Under the pieces are notes generated by a model that had not been told where the DNA came from, made no database searches, and worked only from the letters and a program-made list of their open reading frames with translations. A stretch of 64,000 nt of DNA from the NCBI GenBank assembly GCA_030765055.1, contig CM060952.1, forward strand, positions 172,197,932-172,261,931, read 5' to 3'. Below, in pieces: positions 1 through 10,046 of the stretch. The stretch is from Mantis religiosa (taxonomy: Eukaryota > Arthropoda > Insecta > Mantodea > Mantidae). Position 1 is the stretch's first letter, and every line of letters starts with the position of its first letter. A program made the translations under genes and the position numbers.

Positions 1-626
1 TTATATTTTCCAGACTTTCCCATATTTCCCGTCTTTCTATATCTTCTATTCTGCAGTTTACTAATTAACCAATATCGCATGTATTCCTTCCCTCTAATCT
101 CCATATATCTTCCATTCGTGTTTTTTTTCCGTAAGTCCTATCTCCGCCCACCAACTATTTGAGTTCTGTAATTTTTTGCTGTCTCATGCATTATTACATA
201 ATTTCCCCATATTCTTAGGCCAAACACCTATACCAAAATTGTATTATTCTTTATATTATTATTCCATTTCTCCTTGTCTTTCCTACTTCTACTAAAGCTA
301 CTTCCCTAGGTGCTGATCTTGGTAAGCCTAGTAACTCTTTACAAAACCTTCTGTAGTTTTGGTCCACCGTTTTGTTTACCTCTGTGCCCCCCAGATCTCC
401 CTGCATACAACCTTTTGGATTCAACTAGTGCTTCGTAGATTCCTTCTAACCACTTGGTTGTCATTTCTAGCTTATATTTGCATATTCTTATTCCATTCAT
501 TGCCGCCCTTCCTTTTGCTTCAAATTTTCTCCTGTGTGCCCCCACTTTCCGTTATTATTCAACCATACTCCTAAGTATTCAAATTCATTGACTACTTCTA
601 CCCTTTTGCCATCTAGTACCCACTTT

Positions 627-1349
627 TCATCTTTTTTTTTTTTTTAGTTTAGCTCCCTTCTTGAAGACCATAACTTTCGACTTATTTATGTTTATTTTTA
701 TTTCCCACTCTTCACAAAATTTCTGGATTTCATTTATTGCCTTCTGCAATCCTACTACCGTTATAGATCCTACCATTAAGTCATCCGCATATAGTAGTCC
801 AGGAATTTCTTTGTTTGCTATTACTGGACAGTGCTGATTTCCTTCTTTAACCTTGTCTATTATCTCATCTATAAATAAGTTAAATAAAATTGGACTCATG
901 TTGCATCCTTGTCTTAGACTCATTTTTGTTCTGTCATCTCTGTAATTACATTTTTCCCACCTTATGCAAAACTTCACCCCTTCATGGGTTTCGTCTGCTT
1001 CTTTTATACATTTTCTTCTTACCCCTTTCATCCTCAATTTCCAAACTAAAGCTTTTCTGTTTATCGTATCAAAAGCTTTCTCAAAATTCGTAAAGAACAT
1101 ATATACCCTTCCTCACTTCTTCCAGATGTATTTGTCTATTATATTCTTTATTATGAACAGATTATCAATCGTCTGTTTTCCTTTCCTGAAACCTGCTTGA
1201 AATTCAGACAGCTTCCTTTCTTGTTCTACCCATATTCTTAGCCTTTCTGCTAATATTCCTGTGTATATTTTTCCTAATATAGATAACAGACTTATTTCCC
1301 TGTAGTTTTCTATTTTATTTCCACCTCCCTTCCCCTTATAAATAGGCAA
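627..1349 (-). pseudogene. Reverse transcriptase domain of the LINE
   Basis: A single minus-strand frame runs from 1349 to 627, broken by one TGA at 1113-1115. The first part carries the RT signature around YREISLLSILGKIY and FQAGFRKGKQTIDN. The second starts just before FTNFEKAFDTINRKAL (first catalytic Asp region), continues through LRQGCNMSPILFNLFIDEI and reaches the catalytic YADD box (LLYADDLMVG). The order matches LINE RT motifs. A poly-lysine end comes from a T-run at about 632-645. Loss of function is clear from the stop and the upstream frameshift. Confidence 0.9.
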
Positions 1350-1662
1350 ATCATGCTTAATTTCCAGCTTTCTGGTACGTCATCACTTTCTTTTATCTTG
1401 TTTAGCACCTTGGTCATTACTTCTAAGCCCTTTTTTGTTTCCCCATACTACTTCCAAAATTCCTCTGGTATACCATCGAGTGCTACTGCCTTCTCTTTTT
1501 TATAGATTTTAATTGTTTATACACCTCTTGCATTGTGAATTGCCTATCTAGATCTTCATTTGCTATTTCTATTGTTCCCAAACCTCTTATTTCTAATTTT
1601 AATTTGCTTCCCTCCCCGATCAGCTCCCTGAAATATCTCAGTCATTCATTTGCTTTAATCTC

Positions 1663-1691
1663 ATTTTTTTTTTTTTTTTTTTTTTTTTTTG
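1663..1691. repeat. Poly-T run inside the LINE
   Basis: About 29 T in a row. On the coding strand of the LINE it expands a lysine-rich stretch. LINE-like coding sequence continues on both sides, so it reads as slippage expansion rather than an insertion. Confidence 0.8.
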
Positions 1692-1900
1692 CCTTTTCTT
1701 TCCTGACTACACCCCTTACTGCTTCCCATGTGCTATTTTTTGTGCATCCGGCCCCATCTGTCCGTTCTAACTTAAGGCAACGTTTTCCCTATATTTTTTA
1801 CGTCTGCACGTTATTCCTATTACAATACTCCTTTTGGCTTTATTTCTAATATAATACATTCCCAATTGCTTATTAATACTTTCTATAGCTTTATCGTCCC

Positions 1901-2984
1901 TTTCTTATATTCCAAGTCGGAAAACTGTGTATTTTGGTTCAGAACACAAATAAAAAAACATTAATCTCTAATTAAACAGCTTGTTAGAGCATTACCATAT
2001 ACAGTTACACCTCTAGTGTAGCAATATAATGTACTCTTATCACATCCATAAATCAGTAGACAGAGAGTTGCACAATATGATAAGATATGTTACTTCTGAG
2101 TTAAGTAGCAGCATAATTAAGCTACTTTGTGTGGTTGCCGTTTTATCTTCTATTTCTTTGACTTTTTTTACCTAATTATGTACATTAAAAGTACTAAACG
2201 CTATTTGCATAAACGATACTTCCAGTCTGCTTTATATTATAGGTATTACCCTCTCTTTCAGCCTTTATAGACTACCTCATATAACACAGGAAACATTCAG
2301 TGACAAGGAACTTTTGCGCAAATTCCAAATATGTTTTATCAAAATTAGTAAGCTGAACAGTAATATTCTAAAAATTATTGTGTATAAACTACGTTAGTCG
2401 TCTCCTTAGTGCAGTGGCAACGGAAGGTAGAGGATAAATTCCGTTAGCGTGGCGCGTCGGCGTTAGAATTTTCTTCCGCTGGGAGATACAGTCCGGGATG
2501 CATTCAGCTTCCCGAGATCCTTGAGGGTCAATACGGCTTGAAGACAAAAAAAAAGTCTTCTTCAGGTTGTGAAGACTACTATCACCGGACGGGAGGGATT
2601 CGGAATGCTAACCACGTTCCATCCTCCAGCATTGTACCCATTCATGACGCCCATTATGGGCAGAGATGGCAAACACAGTGGCCGAGTGATAGGGTTTTTC
2701 ACTATCGGACAGTTACGCCACGGAGTTTAATTTTAATTCAATAAACTTCCTTAAAATGACATGAATTTATGATGTACTGGACATATCTATACCTCCTACG
2801 ACCTTTTGAAGTACTCCCCCAACGCAGATTTTTCGAAACACCTTCTTTAAAATACTGTGGCTATCTGATTTTTTCTCGTGAACTCATCGAAATATTATGG
2901 AATTTCAAGGCCTTGCTTTTAAGCAACCAACTATCGAGTCGGATTGCATCACAATACTGAAATGGAAATATCAATTTTAAATCG
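1901..2984. other. No recognised gene; a GC-richer patch at 2400-2740
   Basis: Mostly AT-rich. The stretch 2400-2740 is more GC-rich than its flanks and reads like an old dispersed repeat, but it has no coding motif or tRNA-like boxes that I can name. The 68-codon open frame in it (2538-2744) resembles nothing familiar. Confidence 0.4.
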
Positions 2985-3213
2985 AATAGAATGTATTTCC
3001 CGGGCTTGTGGGCCGTGGTCCAGAGGATGAAAATGCTCCTGGTGTTTCGTTCATATCTCCGGCGAGCATCTTCAGAGGATTCTAGCTAGGTACTTGCTGG
3101 AATGTCGTTCGGCACGAGGCCTCGTCAAATATAGTCTGGTCTGTCCACGTCTACTTGCCTGGCATTGGTTCTGTATCAGCCAATCTGCATGCGAATGTGA
3201 CATACATTCTATT
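2985..3213. repeat. Short element bounded by a perfect 12-bp inverted repeat
   Basis: AATAGAATGTAT at 2985-2996 is the exact reverse complement of ATACATTCTATT at 3202-3213. The 205 bp between are GC-rich against AT-rich flanks. On the minus strand they contain CTGAAGA followed about 20 nt later by GAAAC, which resembles the two core boxes of a hammerhead ribozyme (CUGANGA and GAAA) as found in Penelope-like elements. I could not build a convincing full three-stem fold, so the class is uncertain. Confidence 0.4.
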
Positions 3214-3591
3214 GCATTAACGCCGGCCGTGAAAGCCTAAGCATATACATCAATTTTAAATGTCCTTTTTCTTAAAATAGTTGACCAATTAATTTCGAAT
3301 TTCCTGTAAACCTTCACGCTTGATCACCTAAGAGACTTATTTACCTAATTTTGACATATTATAATTTATGTTAGTCTTCATTGAATATATTACGGTTTCA
3401 TTTTCATAAAATCCAAAAATACCAAACTTCTTTAGCCTTCATTCCTAATATAGCTTCATTTTAACGATTAAAAAACTCAAATTGGATTTATTTTCAATAG
3501 TCCTTTTTATTTATATCTAACACCATTCCACATAACATATTACATGGTTTATAGAAACATGACAATTCAACTATTTAAGACTTTTATTAGT

Positions 3592-3786
3592 TTACGTCCT
3601 CCACCGTTGTCATATCGGTCTCGGTCAGGGTGAGTTATCTGGATAAGGTTTTTCCGGGGTTTTCCCCTATCCTTCAAGACGAATGTCGGGTAACTCAAGC
3701 TTCATGGATCCTGGAGTCATATGAGCATCATTTCATCCATTTCATTCACCGTCCGAGGAGGACGTAAATTGGAGGACGTAAATTAC
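3592..3786 (+). mobile_element. SINE family A, 5'-truncated copy with an inverted tail stub
   Basis: Family A is a tRNA-derived SINE. Its full head reads GCCCGCCTCGGTAGCG, followed by an A box (TAGCGTAGATGG), a B box (GAGTTCGAATC) and a body of about 170 bp ending GGAGGACGTAAATTAC. Here the plus copy begins at TCTCGGTCAGGGTGAG, after the B box. It is preceded by about 27 bp of the family's 3' tail in the opposite orientation (3592-3618), so the locus is rearranged. Confidence 0.8.
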
Positions 3787-3796
3787 AAAACAAAAA

Positions 3797-3995
3797 TCGG
3801 ATGATGACTGAAATGAGTGAAATGCTCAAATGAGCCCAGAGTCTATAGAGCTTAGAGTTACCGGACATTCGTATTTCAGGATGAGGGAACCTCCCGGATA
3901 GAATCTTATCGAGGTAACTCACCCTGACGAGAATCGAACTTGGGATTTCTTGAACGTGAAACAGATATGCTATCGTCTACGCTACCGAGACGGAC
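3797..3995 (-). mobile_element. SINE family A, minus copy
   Basis: Nearly full-length body and tRNA-like head in minus orientation, ending at the head GTCCGTCTCGGTAGCG on the minus strand. It lies tail-to-tail with the plus copy about 10 bp to the left, so the two form a large imperfect palindrome. Confidence 0.8.
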
Positions 3996-4261
3996 TTTAT
4001 TTAAGTGTATGGTCTATTAAAAGCAGAATAAAACCGTTATTGGTATGTAAAAAGGTTAAGTGTGCATTTTAATAAATAAAAACATTAATGTCTCTGAAAC
4101 AAAGGTTAAGTCATCATTGAAATTTGTTATGTGATTATTACATTATATTAATATACTTTTAAACATTTTCAAATTACTTGAATGAAAATTGCACATTTTT
4201 TGGATTTTATACTGGTACACTAGAAAAAAAAGACTTCTTCTTCTTTACCTTATCCAGTAGT

Positions 4262-4600
4262 ACCACTTATAGTGGTGTTAGGGGATTCTTGTTGCTCTGT
4301 CCCTTAAGGTCGGGTCTGAGGAACCGAAGCTTTGGATCCGAAGAGAACTAGGATAGCTGATCAGCCTAAAGCCTGGTGTGAGGGTGAAGGAAGTGCATGA
4401 TAGTATAAGGGCAAGATGGACGATAGGAAAGATGATGATGGAGGAATTGGTTGAATTAGATGGTAGGGAAATCCGGAGCTCCCGGAGAAAACCCGCCCCA
4501 ACGCCGTGTCGTCCACCACAAATCACACTTTGTGGTCACCTGGGATGGAACGTGGGCCGCCTTGGTGAGAGCCGAGCAGTCTAACCACTCAGCCGATAAC
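4262..4600 (-). mobile_element. SINE family B copy
   Basis: Second tRNA-derived SINE family. The head, on the minus strand at the right end, reads CGGCTGAGTGGTTAGACTGC, followed by a diverged B box and then the body with GTGGTGGACGACACGGCG. The body and 3' part match the copy at 50040-50285 (shared GATGATGATGGAG and GATAGCTGATCAGCC-like segments). The copy at 43077-43325 has a different 3' part, which suggests subfamilies. Confidence 0.7.
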
Positions 4601-4678
4601 ATGACTTAAAACTTTATATCTTTTGAAAACAATTGAAGTTTTACATCGATAAATATTGAACTTTAATAGTAACAATAA

Positions 4679-5144
4679 TGCCACGAACCCGTTATCTACG
4701 ATCGCGCGGCTTGTTTACACAAAGGAACTGGTAGGCGGGCAGTGTGGAAAAAAAGAGCCGGCAGATAAAGATAGCACGCAGATAAGGTCTGCCGAAACAG
4801 ACAAACTGAGATAAATGGAAATTTCTGGTGACTTCTGGACTGATAGAGATTATTGGATTTCTGGTTTATTTTAGAGTAGTCTAGAAATTATTAGTGAGGT
4901 ATTTAAGAGAGCGACGACTTGCCAAGAGTCAGGCGTGAGTAGTAAACAGCTGTTAAGACATGTAACAAGAGTGTTGTAAACAGTGGAAGTTGAGCAAGCT
5001 GTTTGTTATTGTCATCGACCTTGGGGTTGTAGATTGTGATATGTGATGTAATTCTGCTGCTACGCAGTGTGTTTCTATGCAAATAAAGAACATTTAGAAG
5101 TTAGGCAAACTGGACTTTTAATTCTACGAACCCACGATGTCACA
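4679..5144 (+). mobile_element. Solo LTR, copy 1
   Basis: The unit starts TGCCACG and ends GATGTCACA. It is flanked by the 4-bp duplication ATAA (4675-4678 and 5145-5148), as for Ty3/gypsy-type LTRs. Inside are a TATA-like ATTTAAG near 4900, a likely transcription start region and a polyadenylation signal AATAAA near 5081. The end sequence CGAACCCACxxxxTCACA recurs in copies at 16.6, 29.9 and 35.4 kb. No internal gag or pol lies beside it, so it is a recombination remnant. Confidence 0.75.
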
Positions 5145-5148
5145 ATAA

Positions 5149-5911
5149 TAACAACAATAACCACATGATACGGTATATTTATTGTGCATATTCCAACATT
5201 TTACAATTTACAACTTTTGGCTACATTTATTTGTCTTTACCTTGTTGCTACCTTGGCTTGCATGACACCCTGGTCTTCTGCTCCGCCAGGTAGCTATATA
5301 ACATTAACAATATAATAAATGCAATAGTTGCTACACAGCGCTACTAGTTAAGAAAGTAAGCTATCTAAGAATTAGGGCCATTCGTCATAACAGTGGGCGT
5401 CCTCAAGTTCGGGCGTATGTCTCACAACGCAATTATTATTGTGCAAACAAACAATCGTATTGCAGCACGTCACAAAGTTTTAATCAGTAAACTGAATATT
5501 TTAACGTCAGCGTACATTAAGGTAATAACGCTTCATGGTTGTCAGTCAACACAGTTACAGATATATGTAGTTGTGCAACAAAAAACTGCACGTGGGCGCT
5601 TAACCTTGTCTTGTTCGTAATTTTTTAACAATGCTATTCCAATCCTGTTCTGTCAGGTACACTGCATGCAGGGAGTTCTCATTAGCACTGTAAAACTATA
5701 CTTAGCGCTGCTTTAAAAGCATATTTAAAATTTACATTTCTTTTACGACTTCTCTTATCACATGAATAGAATTAAGGTTGTAGCAAGTACTGCTAACACA
5801 TTTATTTGAAGTAGCACAAAGCAAAGTAGAACACTAGCTTTATTTTAATAAACAATTCTACTCTCGCATTTGTTTTAGCGATAATAGGCTGCTTTGGTGA
5901 ACTTATGCATG
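5149..5911. other. No recognised feature
   Basis: Unique-looking AT-rich DNA between a solo LTR and a Tc1 element. Short open frames here (for example 5393-5620) show no domain, no splice-site pairing and no similarity I recognise. Confidence 0.4.
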
Positions 5912-6583
5912 TACAGACGTGTGCAAATTATTAGACTCATTGGTGAAATTTTTAACATATACCATTTATTTTCTATTTATTTAACAGAAATAATATTACA
6001 ATTTTTTTTCTTCAGCTTTTAGTATTTTGTATGCATTCCTTTAGCCTTTATTACCATTTTGATGCGTTTAGGCATTCTCTCTACAAGGGTGGAACACCTT
6101 TCCTTTGTGCCTAATGTTTATCAGGCCCTCAATAAGCTGAACTTTTGTTGCTATTTTCAATTTTTTCAGTCTCTGTTTAACTATACCCCACAGATCCTCT
6201 ATTGGATTTAAATCAGGGCTATTCCCCGGCCATGGTTGTACTTTTACATTGTTTTCTTTGAGGAACTGGGTTGCAGATTTTGCCCTATGGCAGGGAGCAC
6301 TGTCATGCATGAACACAAAATCACCATTTGGAAACCATAGTTTACTTTGCGGAAATATTCTTGTTTCTAATACACCTTTATACTGTTTCTGCTCCAAAGA
6401 TGACACAACTATGTATAATCTTTCAGGTTCAAGGACAGACATACAGCTCCAGACCATTTTTGATGTTGGGTGCTTTACTCTTTGATCGATGCACTGAGGG
6501 GAAAATGCTTCTTTATCTGTCCTTGTCACATATTGGCTACTCTCTTCACATACTTCAAACATGGATTCAACTGAGAAAATTAC

Positions 6584-6753
6584 CTGAAACAATAAAAACC
6601 TCTGTTAATATTAAACATTTTTAAAATTTCTCAAAGATAGTATAACAAAACCAGCAATGAGACAAACAAAGTTTAGGCTGTTTATTTCATTTCCATAAAA
6701 TTTACATGTACACATTTTAATTTTATTCTATATACAATTTTCATACTATTTAC
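6584..6753 (-). other. Probable spliceosomal intron in the Tc1 transposase gene
   Basis: On the minus strand the exon ends TGGAGAAAG, the intron begins GTAAATAG and ends in TTTTATTGTTTCAG, and the next exon begins GTAATTTTCTCAG. Removing it restores the conserved Tc1 order WRKVIFS without a gap. The 170 nt are AT-rich, contain stops in all frames and match nothing in Tc1 proteins. Confidence 0.75.
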
Positions 6754-6808
6754 CTTTCTCCAAAATTACACTGGATGTTTCTGCATCTCTTTGGCCCATT
6801 CTAAACGT

Positions 6809-6810
<2 letters not shown>

Positions 6811-6854
<44 letters not shown>
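6811..6854. repeat. 44-bp poly-T run (poly-A on the coding strand)
   Basis: It lies where Tc1 transposases encode Ala-Lys-Lys before the LEWAKE segment, so a short A-run has expanded and shifted the frame. Confidence 0.85.
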
Positions 6855-6856
<2 letters not shown>

Positions 6857-7475
6857 CATTGCAGATGTCAGTTTAGCCTTCTTACGAGGCCTGCGTGCTG
6901 GTAAACCTGCTTCACATAATCTTCTGCGAAATACTGAGGCTGATATTCCTGTACCGTACTGCTTTAGTTGATTACTGAGGTCAATGCTGGTTGCTATTCT
7001 ATTTTGTTTTGCTACCTGCACAAGTTTTCTTTGTACCCTTGGTGATAGCTTTCTTTTTCTCCCGCATTTTCCATCCCTTTGTGAGGTCAACGTCTCACCG
7101 AATGTTAAAGCTTGATTAATGCGACTAACAGATTTTTGTGAAATACACAATTTCTTAGCTATTTCACGTTGTGAATAAAGAGTTTCCTTCAAAATACCCT
7201 CAGTTACAGCTACTTTGCTTGGGGATAAGTCAGCAGTTTTACCCATAACCTCACTTTTGAATTGGGCACAAACAAGTAACCAGCAAAACCGGTTTAAGGT
7301 TTGGGGATTTAAAATAAGCCCCAAATATTAATTGCACACGGTCATATTTATTATTTTGTTGAAAAATGTTTTTAACAGATACTCATTGTAGTTACAGCAC
7401 ACTGATCACGTAGAGGTGATTTGTTATCGCAAAGCGCAAACCAAAATTTGCATCATCATTATCATCATCATTATT

Positions 7476-7772
7476 GGAAATCAATCGTGTTTCTATACTA
7501 GTGTGTAGGCGATCATTTGGATACTTAGAGTCAGATTGAACATTTCAATGTCAAAGCCGGAATTCGAAACACGGATCTCCCGGTCTCCGTGCGGATGCTC
7601 TTAACCATTGAGCTACCATGGCCAACATGTCAGCATGACATTAAATTCTCCAACTGACTCATGTTTTCCCGGTAAACTAGGGGCTCTCATATACAGTGAG
7701 GTACACACCTTTTGTAGCGACTTACTATACTGCAAGTACTTAAGTCCCAGGATTCATAGTTACACCACTATT
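7476..7772 (-). mobile_element. Family C tRNA-bearing repeat, single copy
   Basis: Family C monomers are about 310-320 bp. A leader of about 130 bp ends TTTACCGGGAAAAxxxGAGTC...AATTTAATGTC. A tRNA-like module follows (GCCATGGTAGCTCAATGGGT; B box GGTTCAAATCC), then a tail starting CATTGAATTTTTCATGTTGA. This copy is diverged but keeps all three parts in minus orientation (tRNA-like part about 7555-7625, leader about 7630-7770). Confidence 0.75.
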
Positions 7773-7884
7773 AGGTAAATGGATGGAAGCTAATTGTTTC
7801 TCCACCCTACCCATACAATTTGAAAATTTTTCTGTTCCATGTAAAGAAGAATGTGGAGGGAACAGATTTTATTTATTTTTTTGG

Positions 7885-8080
7885 TAATTTTGCGTCCTCC
7901 AACGTTACGTCATATCGGACGGTGAATGAAATGGGTGAAATGATGCTCAAATGTGTCCAGGGCCCATGGAGCTTAGAGTTACCCGACATTCGTCTTTAAG
8001 GATATGGGAAAACCCCGGAAAAACCTCATCCAGGTAACTCACCCTGACCGAGATTCTAACTCGGGACCTCTTGAACGTAC
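7885..8080 (-). mobile_element. SINE family A copy lacking its head
   Basis: The body matches the family from the 3' tail (left) to just before the A box. The first 50 bp or so of the head are missing, so it is 5'-truncated. Confidence 0.8.
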
Positions 8081-8160
8081 AGATTTTCTTGAAAAACTTC
8101 GAGTCGCATAGTTGGAGGATGTTGAACTTTAATATAAGCTTTAGTTTTTGAGTTTTAATG

Positions 8161-8162
<2 letters not shown>

Positions 8163-8208
<46 letters not shown>
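8163..8208. repeat. (CA)n microsatellite
   Basis: About 23 uninterrupted CA units. Confidence 0.95.
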
Positions 8209-8209
<1 letters not shown>

Positions 8210-8235
8210 ATTACTAAAAATTTTTTCATATTTAG

Positions 8236-8745
8236 AGATCTCGCCGATCGAGATGGCTCAGGCGGTTTCGTCTGTGGCCCGCATTCAGAAGGCTCAGGCT
8301 CGATTCCCGTGGCGGTCCTACCTGGGGCTTTTCCTGGGTCGCCAGGCGAATGCTGGGTAGGTCAAGTAAATCCTCCGAATTTCCTATCTCTCCATTTCAT
8401 CTGCATTATCATTACACATGGTATCATCTTGTGGTCTCTTTCAGGACAGAAGTGTCAGCGGGAATGTGTATGCTTCTGGTAAACACTTCCTCCTTCGGTA
8501 AGACTGCTTCCGGTCTCCTGGCGAACCTGTGGGCCGCTTCCAGATCACGGTAGTATATCGGTTGTGAAGGCATGGTAAATATTAGTGACCCTGCCCTCTG
8601 CACTGTCGTGACTATGGATCGACCGTCCGCTGTCTCCACTTGCCTCAGCCTTCCTCCCGGGGATGCCCCACTTGGGGCTCAGGTACAACAAACCACAGGT
8701 TTCGGTGCCGAATCCCTTTCGTAGTAATCCTAATCCTAGAGGATC
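8236..8745 (+). mobile_element. SINE family E, longest copy
   Basis: The head GATCGAGATGGCTCAGGCGG carries an A box (TGGCTCAGGCGG), and a B-box-like GGCTCGATTCCC follows at about 8299-8311. The body has GGTCGCCAGGCGAATGCTGG and CTTCCTCCTTCGGTA, and the 3' part runs to GGTGCCGAATCCCTTTCGTA. Related copies are at 21645, 44215 and 60050; pieces of head or 3' end recur at 42627, 43940, 58240 and 62528. Confidence 0.7.
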
Positions 8746-9009
8746 TGAAAACTTGTTTCCACGCACATCGCTTTATCTACTACGTAAGTGGCAGATAAAG
8801 CTATCTAATACCCAAAACTAGAGTACAATATATGCGGTCTTTACATTGCCAGCCAAATCGCGCACTCGGCGATCGTTGAGCACGTGATTATGAATTTTTC
8901 TCACAATCTCGTCATTTGTAACAATTTTGAGATCTCCTAATCATTTATTATATTGAGTGGATGTAAGCCACGCTATAATTCACCCTTCCTACTTAGTTGA
9001 TACTATAGT
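8746..9009. other. No recognised feature
   Basis: AT-rich spacer between a SINE and a foldback element. Confidence 0.4.
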
Positions 9010-10046
9010 GCGATCCATATAAACTTCAACCATTTCAATAGGCCATAACCTTTGAAGCAATAATAGGACACACGTGCAACTTTGGGAGAACATAATACAC
9101 AATTAGGAGATTACATTACACTATTTACATATCAGAGAAAATGTAAGTGTCCTCCACCAGCATCTATACATGTTTGAACTCGTCTCATCATATTCTCTGA
9201 AGTTTTACAAAGAGTATCCTCGTCAGTTACTTATCTCGGTTTGAATGGATTCCTTGAGAACATCAATTGGCCGTGGCCTATTCTTGTACACTCTACTTTT
9301 AGATACCCCCCCCCTACAAGAAAAAATCCGGTGAGGTTAGGTCAGAGCATCTGGGGGGGGGGCCATAGACCTTTTGAGATTATTCGATTATTAAAGAAAC
9401 TGTACAAGAGATAGTGTAAACGAATAGGCCACGGAAAATTCATGCTCTCTAGGAATCCATTCGAACCAAAATAAGTAACATTGGCGAGGATACTCTCCGT
9501 AAAACTTCAGACATTATGGTGAGACGAGTGCAAACATGTATAGATTCTGGTGGATGAATGAATGAATGAATGAAAATAAATGGGTTGAGCCCTTTCGGTC
9601 CCTTGCACGTAGGCCGTATATTGGACCCATTGTGCCCCTCTTGCTGGAGTGCTTATTCAAGCCCCGTGGCCTCCAAAAAGGACAGGATAAGTGTTGGAAG
9701 AGCACTCCTTATATCATCTTGTTTCAGTTTGTCTGAGCCCAGAATAAGTGCCTAAGTGCAGCAAGTGCTTCACATTTACACAAGAAATGTAGAGAAGATT
9801 CATCCTCTCCACCGCACTTCCTACATGTGGAGTCTGCACTAAGCTTCATCACATGCAGGTTTCTCTTTAGGGTGTTGTGCCCTGTCAACAGGCCAATAAC
9901 ACTCCTAAGTTGTCTGGTGGAGGAAACTTCCAACATTTACTCTGAGACGTAAATAGTGTAATGTAATCTCACAATTGTGTATTATATTCTCCAAAAATTG
10001 TACGTTATGGCCTCAATTAAATGGTTCAGGTTTATATGGATAGCGA
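9010..10046. mobile_element. Foldback element of two inverted transposase 3' ends
   Basis: The left arm (about 9011-9300) and right arm (about 9400-10046) are inverted copies; compare CGATCCATATAAAC at 9011-9024 with its near reverse complement at 10029-10045. Both arms read outward into the same C-terminal peptide: SDIMVRRVQTCIDSGGG in the right arm and the close ENMMRRVQTCIDAGGG in the left arm (minus strand). This kind of ending occurs in insect DNA-transposon transposases, but I cannot name the family. The middle (about 9306-9362) has C and G homopolymers around a short loop. The right arm was later interrupted by a LINE tail. Confidence 0.7.
9555..9912 (-). mobile_element. 5'-truncated LINE tail inserted in the foldback
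   Basis: It is flanked by the 9-bp duplication TCTGGTGGA (9546-9554 and 9913-9921). On the minus strand it encodes the cysteine-containing C-terminus of a Jockey/R1-type LINE: LLTGHNTLKRNLHVMKLSAD, then CRKCGGEDESSLHFLCKCEA, then a stop and 3' UTR. It ends in an (ATTC)n-type tail seen on the plus strand as TGAATGAATGAATGAATG. The insert is only 358 bp, so it is strongly 5'-truncated. Confidence 0.85.

Larger units (their letters stand above)
1..1900 (-). mobile_element. Non-LTR retrotransposon (LINE) fragment, cut by the window edge
   Basis: Read on the minus strand this is one continuous but damaged LINE reading region. From right to left it shows a charged linker (about 1690-1900), the segment leading into the reverse transcriptase with GIPEEFWK (near 1450-1480) and DVPESWKL, the RT fingers and palm (627-1349), and a downstream region with the motif EFEYLGV (near 570-590) and the segment LLGLPRSAPREV (near 300-335). 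The 3' end lies outside the window. At least one frameshift near 1350 and several in-frame stops make it inactive. The clade is not resolved. It differs from the shorter LINEs at 47-53 kb. Confidence 0.85.
6019..7246 (-). pseudogene. Tc1-like transposase, DD34E, with a probable intron
   Basis: The start is the ATG at 7246 (MGKTADLSPSKVAVTEGILK), chosen because the paired-like helix-turn-helix follows at once (YSQREIAKKLCISQKSVSRI), then a GRKRK hook and a second HTH. The catalytic half holds VIFSVES, where the family has a D before ES (first catalytic Asp lost here), then FMHDSAPCH and NSPDLNPIEDLWG; D and E are separated by 34 residues. Damage: a TAA at 6766-6768, a frameshift after a 44-base A-run, and a late frameshift after which the family-type C-terminus (PKRIKMVIKAKGMHTKY) continues to a stop at 6019-6021. 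A 170-nt interruption fits an intron (6584-6753). Confidence 0.9.
5914..7344 (-). mobile_element. Tc1-family DNA transposon
   Basis: The element is flanked by TA dinucleotides (5912-5913 and 7345-7346), the target duplication of Tc1/mariner transposons. Its ends are related inverted repeats: CAGACGTGTGCAAATTATTA on the left and, on the minus strand at the right, TGACCGTGTGCAATTAATAT. It is about 1.43 kb, the usual Tc1 size, and holds one transposase gene on the minus strand. The gene has lost a catalytic residue and its frame, so the copy is dead. Confidence 0.9.
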
